64,000 bases of DNA from Flagellimonas pelagia (GTDB lineage Bacteria; Bacteroidota; Bacteroidia; Flavobacteriales; Flavobacteriaceae). Location of the stretch: positions 1 through 64,000 of the forward strand of contig NZ_QXFI01000026.1 in NCBI RefSeq assembly GCF_003584135.1. The letters are read 5' to 3'. Every line of letters starts with the position of its first letter. Position 1 is the first letter of the stretch. Positions 1-7,417 of the stretch are shown here, one piece after another. The notes beneath the pieces were generated by a model, which saw only the letters and a list, made by a program, of their open reading frames with translations, was not told where the DNA came from and did not search any database. The position numbers and the translations under genes are program-made.

Positions 1-180
1 GATCCCAAGACCTCGGTGGTGAACGGGAACAACCAGGTGCACACCTGCAAGAACGTCTACGTGACCGATGGGGCCTTCATGGCCTCTGCCAGCTGCGTGA
101 ACCCCTCGCTCACCTACATGGCATTCACCGCAAGGGCCGCCAACCATGCCGCCCAGGAACTCAAAAAAGGAAACATCTAA
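1..180 (+). CDS. GMC-family oxidoreductase, C-terminal end (partial)
   Basis: Only the last 59 codons are in the window, in frame from base 1 to the TAA at 178-180. The stretch VTDGAFMASASCVNPSLTYM followed by AFTARAANHAA is the typical C-terminal FAD-contacting segment of GMC-type dehydrogenases (glucose/gluconate/choline type), in which the NPSLT-like Asn-Pro region lies next to the active site. Its stop overlaps the ATG of the next gene by one base (TAATG), and that gene is a gluconate-2-dehydrogenase-subunit-3-like protein, which fits a periplasmic sugar or sugar-acid dehydrogenase complex. The substrate cannot be told from this fragment. GC content is markedly higher than in the genes after 1 kb. 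Confidence 0.85.
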   Translation, partial: DPKTSVVNGNNQVHTCKNVYVTDGAFMASASCVNPSLTYMAFTARAANHAAQELKKGNI

Positions 181-833
181 TGGAAAGAAGATCAGCACTC
201 AAGAACATGGGGATGGCCTTCGGCTACGCCGTGGCGACCCCCACACTGTTAAGCCTGCTCCAGGGCTGCAAGGACAAACCGGCCTATGCGGAATGGACGC
301 CCGGCTTTTTGGACAAGGGACAGGGACAGGCCCTGGCCACCACCCTGGACGTGATCCTTCCCAGGACCGATACCCCCTCGGCCACCGAGGTGAACGTGCA
401 CGCCTTCATCGACTCCTATCTGGACGAGGTGATGCCCCTGGACCAAAGGGACTTCACAATGATGAAGATGGAGAAGTTCTATGACAGGGCATTGGAGGGC
501 TCCGGCAAGACGGAGCTGGCGGAGCTGGAGGCGGCGGACATCGAGCCGGTGCTCGCCACCTACCTGAAAAAGCGCACCGACGAGGAGGAACAGGCGCACA
601 ACGAGGCGGTGATGAACTACATGCAGGCCATCATGCAGGGGGGCGAGGCCACCCTGGACGACGAGGTGGCGCGCTACACCTTCGCCAACGAGCTCAGGGA
701 CCTGGCCACATGGGCCTACAAGTCCTCTGAGAAGGTCGGCGAGGAGGTACTGGCCTACCTGCCCATCCCAGGGGAGTACATCGGCTGTGGGGACCTACAG
801 GAACTCACCGGTGGGAAGGCCTGGTCCGAATAG
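180..833 (+). CDS. Gluconate 2-dehydrogenase subunit 3 family protein
   Basis: 217 aa. The N-terminus, MERRSALKNMG followed by a hydrophobic stretch ending LLQGC, resembles a twin-Arg/lipoprotein-like export signal, so I infer a periplasmic or membrane-attached protein. The body (FLDKGQGQALATTLDVILPR, TDTPSA, then a helical domain) matches the small subunit that accompanies GMC dehydrogenases. It probably helps export or stabilise the flavoprotein encoded directly upstream, with which it overlaps by one base. Codon use is strongly biased to G/C in third position (CTG, GTG, GAC, GCC, AAC), unlike genes further right. A 14-bp hairpin terminator follows, so this is the end of the transcript. Confidence 0.85.
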   Translation: MERRSALKNMGMAFGYAVATPTLLSLLQGCKDKPAYAEWTPGFLDKGQGQALATTLDVILPRTDTPSATEVNVHAFIDSYLDEVMPLDQRDFTMMKMEKFYDRALEGSGKTELAELEAADIEPVLATYLKKRTDEEEQAHNEAVMNYMQAIMQGGEATLDDEVARYTFANELRDLATWAYKSSEKVGEEVLAYLPIPGEYIGCGDLQELTGGKAWSE

Positions 834-854
834 CGACAGGGACATACGACAAAT

Positions 855-885
855 AAAAGGGCCTCCCGAAACGGGAGGCCCTTTT
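855..885. terminator. Bidirectional-looking intrinsic terminator
   Basis: A perfect 14-bp stem (855-868 with 872-885) with an AAA loop; the GC core GGGCCTCCCG is flanked by A4 on the left and T4 on the right. It ends the GMC/subunit-3 transcript. Confidence 0.9.
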
Positions 886-1040
886 AAAATAAAAAAGGAA
901 ACCTGACAATTTGATGATTTTTAACTTGCTTGATTACCAACCCACAAAAAAAGTATCGGTAAAGGCAATTGAATGCGCTGCCATTTAATTTCCTCACTAC
1001 AAATGCTTAATTTCAGTTCAATTCTAACTAATTCAAAAAA

Positions 1041-3656
1041 ATGACTTTTAAAATTGCAAACCTCAAGGCATTGCTGTTTTCAGCAACAGTGTCTTTGGCA
1101 TGTGCATACACGAGTATTGCGCAAAATGTGCCATCCCCCGAAGACGTGTACGGCTTTCGGGTAGGAGACGACTACAAATTGGCGGATTATGCCCAAATAG
1201 AAGATTATCTGACTAAGTTGGACAATGCTTCCAACCGCGTCAAAAAAATCGAAATAGGGGAAACCGTCCTTGGCCGCAAAATGTACCTTCTATTTATTTC
1301 TACGGAAGAAAACTTGGCCCAGCTTGACAAATGGAAAGACATCAGTGCCAAATTGGCCCGTGCTCGTATCAGTGATGACGAGGCGGTAAAACTATCGGAA
1401 GAAGGTAAGGCCATCGTTTGGGTCGATGGAGGAATGCACTCTACAGAATTGGCCCACGGACAGATGACTTCTGAACTGGCGTATACCTTGGCCACTTCCG
1501 AAACAGCAGAAATGAAACGGATCAGGGAAAATGTGATCACACTTCTCATGCCCGTCATGAACCCCGATGGGTTGGATATTGTAGTGGACTGGTACCGAAA
1601 AAATTTGGGAACCCCTTATGAAACCTCCAGGCCACCCATCTTGTATCATTACTACATGGGCCACGACAACAACAGGGACTGGTTCATGAATAACATGCCG
1701 GAAACCTATAATGTAACCAAAATATTGTACAACGAATGGTATCCACAGATTGTGTACAACCATCACCAATCCTCTCCGGCTTGGACCAAGATTTCCATTC
1801 CACCTTATGCAGATCCCGTAAACCCGAACATTCATCCGGCGGTTACCTCAGCGGTTAGTGAAGTGGGTTCGGCCATGTCCAAACGTTTTTCGTTGGAAAA
1901 CATGCCTGGCGCGATTGCCGATAACAACTACACCATGTTTTGGAATGGTGGGGGCCGAACCGTTCCCTATTACCACAACATGATCGGTATTCTTACCGAA
2001 ACAGGACATACAACGCCGACACCAAGGTTTTATGATCCGGAAAAGCTTCCCAAAACGGTTGCGGGAACCACCCCGACCGATGGAACTGACATCATGTACC
2101 CCGACCCATGGAAAGGTGGTGAATCACACTTCAGGGATGCTGTGGACTATATGTTGGTGGGTACATGGGCCACTTTGGATTTGGCGGCCGACCGCAGAAG
2201 CAGCTACCTCTACAATATATATAGAATGGGTAGGTCCGCTATCGAAAAAGGAGAAACGGAAGGACTTTTCGCATACATCATCGATAAGAACCAATGGGAT
2301 TCCTTTGAAGCGGTAAACTTGGTCAACGTATTGCTGCGTGGTGGTATTGAAATTGAAAGGGCCGCCAAAGACTTCACCGTCAATGATAAAAAATACGAAA
2401 AAGGTTCCTACGTGATTTATGCAGGCCAAGCCTTTAGACCCTACTTGATAGATTTGATGGAAAAGCAGAACTATCCCACACGTTTTCAATATCCAGGAGG
2501 GCCACCGGACACCCCTTATGATTTGGCCGGATGGACCTTACCTATGCAAATGGGCATCGATGTGGACAAAATTGCGGAACCTTTTAAGGCCCCAACCGAA
2601 AAAGTTTCAGGGCAGGTGGATTATTATGAAGGAAGCGTAAACAAAAATGGATCTTTCGGATATGCCCTTAGTGTGAACACCAATGCATCCGTGGCTGCCA
2701 CCAATAAAATATTGAAGGCTGGAGGAACGGCCTACAGGGCCATGACAGAGTTCAAATCTGGAAAAGAGACCTTTCCCGCGGGTTCTTTCGTAGTTTCTGG
2801 CGACAAGGCTCTAATGGAATCTTTGTCCAAGGAATATGGTTTGGAATTTACGGGATTGATGGCCAAGCCAGAAGTACAACTGACCAAGATCCACTTACCA
2901 AAAGTTGGGCTCTATAAATCTTGGGTTTCCAATATGGATGAAGGATGGACCCGTTTTGTGATGGACGAGTACGCTTTTGATTTGGATACCCTTCATGACA
3001 AGGATATCAAAATGAAGGATTTGTCCAAATACGACGCCATCATCATACCGTCCCAAAGACCTGGCTCCATTTTGCATGGCAACAGCGTATTGGATATGCC
3101 CGAACAGTTTACAGGTGGTGTTGGATTGGACGGTTCCATGGCATTGAGCAACTATGTGGAAGAAGGAGGTACCTTGATCGCTTTTGATGAGGCCAGCGAT
3201 TTTGTCATCGAACAATTTGGTTTGCCTTTGCGTGATGCAGTGGAAGGTGCGGACAGCAAAGACTTCTTTATTCCCGGGTCGTTGATCAGAACAGGGATTG
3301 ACACCACGAATCCTTTAGCGTTCGGGATGAAGGACACCGTTGCGGTTTCGTTCAATAGAAGTCGTGCTTTTGTGATCGACAAGCAAAGAAAATCTGGAGA
3401 GGGAGGCAAAGAGGACATCAAGGATGCCCCAGCCCCTGATGTAAAAGTCATTGCCACGTATGCAGCCAAGAACCTGCTAATGAGTGGTTGGGCCATGGGT
3501 GAAGAGCGCTACATTGCCAAGAAACCTGCCTTGGTTGAGGCCAAGTACGGTAAGGGCACCTGTATCTTGTTTGCCTTTAGGCCACAGTTCCGTGGGCAAC
3601 CAAGGGGAACCTACAAATTGATTTTCAATGCAATTTATGAAGGAGCTTCGGAATAG
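1041..3656 (+). CDS. Secreted M14-family zinc carboxypeptidase-like protein
   Basis: 871 aa, with a signal peptide over about residues 1-28 (hydrophobic, ending SIAQN). The zinc-site motif HSTE gives H133 and E136; the third ligand is a His in YNHHQS (about 241-242), and the likely catalytic Glu lies in GILTETGH. The peptidase domain occupies the first 350-400 residues. The C-terminal third (SKYDAIIIPSQRPG, then NYVEEGGTLIAFDEAS) looks like a glutamine-amidotransferase-type fold often fused to these bacterial M14 proteins. The role is probably degradation of extracellular peptides. The gene stands alone between two terminators. The ATG at 1041 is chosen because the signal peptide begins there. 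Confidence 0.9.
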   Translation: MTFKIANLKALLFSATVSLACAYTSIAQNVPSPEDVYGFRVGDDYKLADYAQIEDYLTKLDNASNRVKKIEIGETVLGRKMYLLFISTEENLAQLDKWKDISAKLARARISDDEAVKLSEEGKAIVWVDGGMHSTELAHGQMTSELAYTLATSETAEMKRIRENVITLLMPVMNPDGLDIVVDWYRKNLGTPYETSRPPILYHYYMGHDNNRDWFMNNMPETYNVTKILYNEWYPQIVYNHHQSSPAWTKISIPPYADPVNPNIHPAVTSAVSEVGSAMSKRFSLENMPGAIADNNYTMFWNGGGRTVPYYHNMIGILTETGHTTPTPRFYDPEKLPKTVAGTTPTDGTDIMYPDPWKGGESHFRDAVDYMLVGTWATLDLAADRRSSYLYNIYRMGRSAIEKGETEGLFAYIIDKNQWDSFEAVNLVNVLLRGGIEIERAAKDFTVNDKKYEKGSYVIYAGQAFRPYLIDLMEKQNYPTRFQYPGGPPDTPYDLAGWTLPMQMGIDVDKIAEPFKAPTEKVSGQVDYYEGSVNKNGSFGYALSVNTNASVAATNKILKAGGTAYRAMTEFKSGKETFPAGSFVVSGDKALMESLSKEYGLEFTGLMAKPEVQLTKIHLPKVGLYKSWVSNMDEGWTRFVMDEYAFDLDTLHDKDIKMKDLSKYDAIIIPSQRPGSILHGNSVLDMPEQFTGGVGLDGSMALSNYVEEGGTLIAFDEASDFVIEQFGLPLRDAVEGADSKDFFIPGSLIRTGIDTTNPLAFGMKDTVAVSFNRSRAFVIDKQRKSGEGGKEDIKDAPAPDVKVIATYAAKNLLMSGWAMGEERYIAKKPALVEAKYGKGTCILFAFRPQFRGQPRGTYKLIFNAIYEGASE

Positions 3657-3676
3657 GAAGAACCTTATATAAGTAT

Positions 3677-3707
3677 AAAAGCCCCATCCAAATGGATGGG
3701 GCTTTTT
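3677..3707 (+). terminator. Intrinsic terminator after the M14 peptidase
   Basis: A 13-bp stem with core GCCCCATCC / GGATGGGGC, a 4-nt loop (AAAT) and a trailing T run, starting about 20 nt after the peptidase stop codon. Confidence 0.9.
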
Positions 3708-3717
3708 AGTTTTCACT

Positions 3718-3840
3718 TTCAACATGTTATCCACAATTAAAAAGGACAACTTTTTATTCGACTTTTTGTACTGAAAGGCAGGCTTTATCAACGGAAATGT
3801 AGGGTTGTCAACAATTTAATTGTTGAGTTCCTGTGGAAAT
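3718..3840. other. Cluster of DnaA-box-like words around a palindrome
   Basis: Inside a gene-free stretch there is one exact DnaA-box consensus, TTATCCACA (3726-3734). I also see looser 7/9 matches: TTATCAACG in the CTTTATCAACGG context near 3785-3793, TTGTCAACA at 3805-3813, and the reverse-oriented TGTGGAAAT at 3832-3840. The third overlaps a 19-nt perfect palindrome, TCAACAATTTAATTGTTGA (3808-3826). The region is AT-rich. This may be a replication-origin-like or DnaA-regulated element. Short boxes also occur by chance, and no dnaA or other replication gene is next to it. Confidence 0.35.
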
Positions 3841-3904
3841 CAGGTGACTGGTTTTTCAATATGGAATCAATTCAAAACCATAATTTTATCTAATCAAAAA
3901 TAAA

Positions 3905-3928
3905 AAGGACTGTGTGCAGACAGTCCTT
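3905..3928. terminator. Hairpin just upstream of the tRNA
   Basis: A 9-bp perfect stem AAGGACTGT / ACAGTCCTT with a 6-nt loop, ending 3 nt before the tRNA acceptor stem. On the minus strand it is followed by a T-rich run, so it would work as a terminator in that direction. On the plus strand it would sit in the 5' leader of the tRNA precursor. Its role is not clear. Confidence 0.5.
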
Positions 3929-3931
3929 AAA

Positions 3932-4004
3932 AGCTCCGTAGTTCAATGCATAGAACAATGCTGTACGAAGGCATAGGTTACAGGTTGGAATCCTGTCGGA
4001 GCTA
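3932..4004 (+). tRNA. tRNA-Arg (anticodon ACG), atypical loop bases
   Basis: A full 73-nt cloverleaf can be drawn: acceptor AGCTCCG / CGGAGCT (7/7), T8 and A9, D stem GTTC / GAAC, anticodon stem ATGCT / GGCAT (one G-U pair) with loop GTACGAA, variable loop AGGTT, T stem ACAGG / CCTGT, discriminator A73, no encoded CCA. The anticodon ACG reads arginine CGN codons, and A20 and C35, arginine identity bases in bacteria, are present. Odd points: the D loop AATGCATA has C where G19 is expected, the T loop TTGGAAT has G where C56 is expected, and position 32 is G instead of a pyrimidine. The first two swap the normal 19:56 tertiary pair. It could be functional or a decaying copy. Confidence 0.8.
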
Positions 4005-4008
4005 CAAT

Positions 4009-4036
4009 AAAGGGAGGGATATTTTTCCTCCCTTTT
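4009..4036 (+). terminator. Terminator after the tRNA
   Basis: A 9-bp stem AAAGGGAGG / CCTCCCTTT with a 9-nt loop and a short T run, beginning 5 nt past the tRNA 3' end. Confidence 0.75.
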
Positions 4037-4139
4037 ATATTTATAAAGATATGGAAAAAGGCAATTTAACTCTTTTCCTCCAATAGCTTAAATATGAACA
4101 AATCTGACTTTTAGAGGTATCGACAAAATAAACTCAAAA

Positions 4140-4895
4140 TTACCTAAAAAGAATCGCAATGGCACCTATGGCCGTTACGATCAAAATAAAGCGCTTGTAA
4201 TTTTTTTCGTTGATTTTTTTCACCAAGAACACACCCAAAAAGAGCCCTGCAAAAATGGCAGGGAGCAACCGTAGATTGATGGCGAGACTTTCTTCGGAAA
4301 TGGTGTTCCATACCCAAATATGGAAGGGCAGTTTAAAAAGATTGGTGATCAAGAATAACCAGGCCGCCGTGCCGACAAATTCGTTTTTTGGCAAGCGCAT
4401 GGCCAAAAAGAAAATATTGGTGAAGGCCCCGGCCAAATTTCCGATCATGGTACAAATACCCGCCAAGATGCCAATGGAGCCGGAAAACAACCAATAGGTG
4501 GGCACTTTTTCCGATTTTCTCCTATCCCACCAGATCAACATGCCCAAACTCAAAAAAATAACAATGGCCATCCCCCATTTGAACTCTCTTTCCGGAAGGT
4601 CCTTACCGATTATCACCCCAACCAAGATGCCAAGGATCATCCAGGGAATAAACTTCAAAATATATTTCCATTGGGTATGTCGATTGTAATAGACCACTGC
4701 AAACACATCACCTACCAATAATAAGGGAATAAAAAGTCCGGTCGAAGCGCGGGAACCGAAGGCAAGTGCCATCAGGGTTACATTAAAAATGGACATTCCC
4801 TTGAGGCCTGCTTTGGACACACCCATGAGGAAAACTGCGGTGGCGGCCATGGTCCAAGCGGTTATTGAAACATTGGAAAGGGAAGAAAGTAGCAT
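4140..4895 (-). CDS. TauE/SafE-family (TSUP) membrane permease
   Basis: 251 aa, nearly all hydrophobic, with about eight predicted membrane segments arranged as two similar halves, as in the TSUP family (sulfite exporter TauE/SafE). Members move sulfur-containing or organic anions across the inner membrane; the substrate is not readable here. The start ATG (4895) is directly followed by a membrane segment. It is divergent from the sodium:solute symporter, with 68 bp between starts. A TACTTTTG element on the minus strand (4916-4923) could be its -7 box. Confidence 0.85.
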   Translation of the reverse strand: MLLSSLSNVSITAWTMAATAVFLMGVSKAGLKGMSIFNVTLMALAFGSRASTGLFIPLLLVGDVFAVVYYNRHTQWKYILKFIPWMILGILVGVIIGKDLPEREFKWGMAIVIFLSLGMLIWWDRRKSEKVPTYWLFSGSIGILAGICTMIGNLAGAFTNIFFLAMRLPKNEFVGTAAWLFLITNLFKLPFHIWVWNTISEESLAINLRLLPAIFAGLFLGVFLVKKINEKNYKRFILIVTAIGAIAILFR

Positions 4896-4915
4896 GAAGA
4901 AGCATTGGTCGTATA

Positions 4916-4923
4916 CAAAAGTA
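4916..4923 (-). promoter_or_regulatory. Candidate -7 box for the TSUP gene
   Basis: The minus strand reads TACTTTTG, a match to the Bacteroidota TAnnTTTG element, 21 nt upstream of the ATG. I find no convincing TTG at normal spacing, so confidence is limited. Confidence 0.4.
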
Positions 4924-4963
4924 ACCCAAAAAAACTATCTTTATCTCTTGCCAAACCAAACGT

Positions 4964-6772
4964 ATGGAACTTCATCTTATAGATTACATTATCATTTTTG
5001 GGTTTTTTGCCCTAGTACTTTTTATCGGAATCTACGTATCCAAAAAATCCGGAAAGGATTCAGCAGAATACTTTTTATCGGGGCGCAGTATGCCCTGGTG
5101 GCTCTTGGGTTTGTCCATGGTGGCCACCACATTTTCTACGGACACCCCTAATTTGGTGACCAATTTGGTTCGTTCCAATGGGGTTTCCGCCAACTGGGGC
5201 TGGTGGTGTTTTTTGTTGACGGGGATGTTGACCGTTTTTGTATATGCAAAGCTTTGGAGGAAATCTAATGTGAATACGGATCTGGAGTTTTATGCCATTC
5301 GATATGGAGGCAAACCCGCCAGTTTTTTAAGAAAGTTCAGGGCCATTTATCTTGGGGTATTATTTAATGTGATTACCATGGCCTCGGTTACTTTGGCGGC
5401 CATAAAGATTGGAGGTGTCATGTTGGGCCTAGATCCTTGGGTTACGGTGGTAAGTGCCGGCCTAATTACCGTTATTTTTAGTGCCCTAGGCGGGTTTAAG
5501 GGTGTGGTCTATAGTGATTTCTTTCTCTTTTTCGTGGCCATGGCTGGAGCCATAGGAGCAGCGATTTATTTGGTTAATCTACCAGAAGTAGGTGGTTTGC
5601 AAGCAGTGCTGGAAAATGAGAATGTAAAAGGAAAATTGAGCATACTTCCTGATTTCAACGATAAAAAAGCACTGATCACGGCATTGATCATACCTTTGGC
5701 GGTTCAATGGTGGAGTTCATGGTACCCAGGGGGAGAACCTGGGGGCGGGGGCTATATCGCACAGCGAATGTTGGCAGCAAAAAATGAAAATCATGCCATT
5801 GGCGCCACTTTCTTTTTTAATATCATGCACTATGCCCTTCGTCCGTGGCCATGGATTTTGGTGGCTTTGGCCTCGTTGGTGATTTATCCCGATGTTGCCA
5901 GTATCCATGAAGCATTCCCCAATGTCACGCCGGATAAATTGGGGCATGATTTGGCATATTCAGCAATGATGACAAAATTACCTACGGGTCTTTTGGGGGT
6001 TGTTCTGGCCTCACTCGTAGCCGCGTACATGTCCACCATTTCCACCCAATTGAACTGGGGGTCATCCTATATCGTTTATGACTTTTACAAACAGCAGATA
6101 AACCCTAATGCTTCGGAAAAACAAATGGTTAACGTGGGGAGGTTGTCCACGGTGCTATTAATGGTGTTGAGTGCATTTTTGGCCTTGGCCCTACAGGATG
6201 CCATGGGAGTGTTCAACCTATTGTTGTCCTTTGGTGCCGGAACGGGACTTATCTTCATTTTACGTTGGTTCTGGTGGCGTATCAATGCATGGAGTGAAAT
6301 TACCGCCATGTTTTCTTCGGGAATTTTGGCAGTGTTATTGGAAACCACTTCCCTACGAGAAGTTTTGTTTGCCCCTGAAACCGGAGTTTTCCCAGAGTGG
6401 GCCGATTTACCTTTTATTATGGTAGTGACCTCCATTATCTGGTTAACGGCCACATTTGTGACCCAGCCCGAAAGCAAAGAGGTACTGCGAAGTTTCTATC
6501 TAAAGATTCAGCCTGGTGGTCCAGGATGGGCCAAGGTTGTGGATGAAGCCAAAAAAGAACATGTGGAAATCGTCAAGACCAATGAAAAATGGAGTGTGCC
6601 ATCAGGCATAAAGGCCATGCTGGCCGGTGTTGTGCTGATTTACTCCATTATGTTTGCCACAGGGTATTGGATTTATGGAGATTACAAGTTGGCCATGGGC
6701 CTTACTGCCTTGGTTGTGGTTTCTGCCTTTGTGCTCTTAAGGGTTTGGAAAGGAATGAAAAACGTTTTTTAA
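4964..6772 (+). CDS. Sodium:solute symporter (SSS family)
   Basis: 602 aa with about 14 hydrophobic segments. The start MELHLIDYIIIFGFFALVLFIG and the segment YFLSGRSMPWWLLGLSM, followed by ATTFSTDTPNLVT, are hallmarks of the SSS (SLC5-like) family, which couples uptake of sugars, amino acids or other small solutes to sodium. GVVLASLVAAYMSTISTQLNWG in the second half is the usual conserved helix with the sodium-site Ser/Thr cluster. No enzyme gene next to it hints at the substrate. Its stop overlaps the convergent ribE stop by a few bases. Confidence 0.9.
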   Translation: MELHLIDYIIIFGFFALVLFIGIYVSKKSGKDSAEYFLSGRSMPWWLLGLSMVATTFSTDTPNLVTNLVRSNGVSANWGWWCFLLTGMLTVFVYAKLWRKSNVNTDLEFYAIRYGGKPASFLRKFRAIYLGVLFNVITMASVTLAAIKIGGVMLGLDPWVTVVSAGLITVIFSALGGFKGVVYSDFFLFFVAMAGAIGAAIYLVNLPEVGGLQAVLENENVKGKLSILPDFNDKKALITALIIPLAVQWWSSWYPGGEPGGGGYIAQRMLAAKNENHAIGATFFFNIMHYALRPWPWILVALASLVIYPDVASIHEAFPNVTPDKLGHDLAYSAMMTKLPTGLLGVVLASLVAAYMSTISTQLNWGSSYIVYDFYKQQINPNASEKQMVNVGRLSTVLLMVLSAFLALALQDAMGVFNLLLSFGAGTGLIFILRWFWWRINAWSEITAMFSSGILAVLLETTSLREVLFAPETGVFPEWADLPFIMVVTSIIWLTATFVTQPESKEVLRSFYLKIQPGGPGWAKVVDEAKKEHVEIVKTNEKWSVPSGIKAMLAGVVLIYSIMFATGYWIYGDYKLAMGLTALVVVSAFVLLRVWKGMKNVF

Positions 6773-7359
6773 TCCCGAAGTTCCAACAGCCTAGACACAT
6801 ATTTTCCAACTACATCAAACTCTAGGTTAACCGTTGTGCCTACTTTGTAGGTATGGAAACGGGTGTGCTCATAGGTATAAGGAATGATGGCCACACTAAA
6901 GCGGTCTTTTTGGGAATCCACAACGGTCAAGCTAACCCCATCCACGGTAATGGATCCTTTTTCAATGGTCACATTGTTGAGGTCGGTATCATAGGTAAAA
7001 GTGAAAACCCAGCTGCCATCCTTTTGTTCAATGGAGGCACAAACGGCTGTCTGATCCACGTGACCTTGAACAATATGGCCGTCCAAACGGGCGCCTAGCA
7101 CCATGGCACGCTCTAGATTTACCTCATTTTCCAAGGTGAGTTCATCAAGGTTGGTCTTGTTCAGGGTTTCTTCTATGGCGGTAACGGTATATTGGTCATC
7201 CCTCAAGGAAACCACTGTTAAACACACTCCGTTATGGGCAACGCTTTGATCTATTTTTAGTTCCGATGTAATATCCGAAGAAATGGTGATGTGCAGATTA
7301 CCCCCTTCTTTTTCAAGCTTTTCAACTTTACCCAAAGTCTCTATGATCCCTGTGAACAT
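6769..7359 (-). CDS. ribE: Riboflavin synthase, alpha chain
   Basis: 196 aa. It converts two 6,7-dimethyl-8-ribityllumazine molecules to riboflavin and one pyrimidinedione. The start MFTGIIETLG is the invariant beginning of the enzyme, so the ATG at 7359 is chosen over an in-frame start 17 codons upstream. Two lumazine-binding repeats are visible: HNGVCLTVV, RAMVLGARLDGHIVQGHVD in the first and GVSLTVV, IPYTYEHT in the second. The rest of the riboflavin pathway is not nearby. It is divergent from pdxA (58 bp between starts) and convergent with the symporter, overlapping its stop. Confidence 0.96.
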   Translation of the reverse strand: MFTGIIETLGKVEKLEKEGGNLHITISSDITSELKIDQSVAHNGVCLTVVSLRDDQYTVTAIEETLNKTNLDELTLENEVNLERAMVLGARLDGHIVQGHVDQTAVCASIEQKDGSWVFTFTYDTDLNNVTIEKGSITVDGVSLTVVDSQKDRFSVAIIPYTYEHTRFHTYKVGTTVNLEFDVVGKYVSRLLELRD

Positions 7360-7376
7360 GTGTATTATTAATTGAC

Positions 7377-7384
7377 TAGTTTTG
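7377..7384 (+). promoter_or_regulatory. Candidate -7 box for pdxA
   Basis: TAGTTTTG matches TAnnTTTG 33 nt before the pdxA ATG. The -33 TTG is not clear. It lies 5 nt from an opposite-strand -7 box for ribE. Confidence 0.5.
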
Positions 7385-7389
7385 TATTG

Positions 7390-7397
7390 CAAAAGTA
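7390..7397 (-). promoter_or_regulatory. Candidate -7 box for ribE
   Basis: The minus strand reads TACTTTTG (TAnnTTTG), 30 nt before the ribE ATG. It is back to back with the pdxA box. Confidence 0.5.
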
Positions 7398-7417
7398 GCC
7401 ATAACGGCATTGATTAT

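Noticed and set aside
146..484. Plus-strand frame overlapping the subunit-3 gene
   Set aside because: High GC content keeps this frame open; the protein is low-complexity Arg/Gly/Pro and the real gene covers the region.
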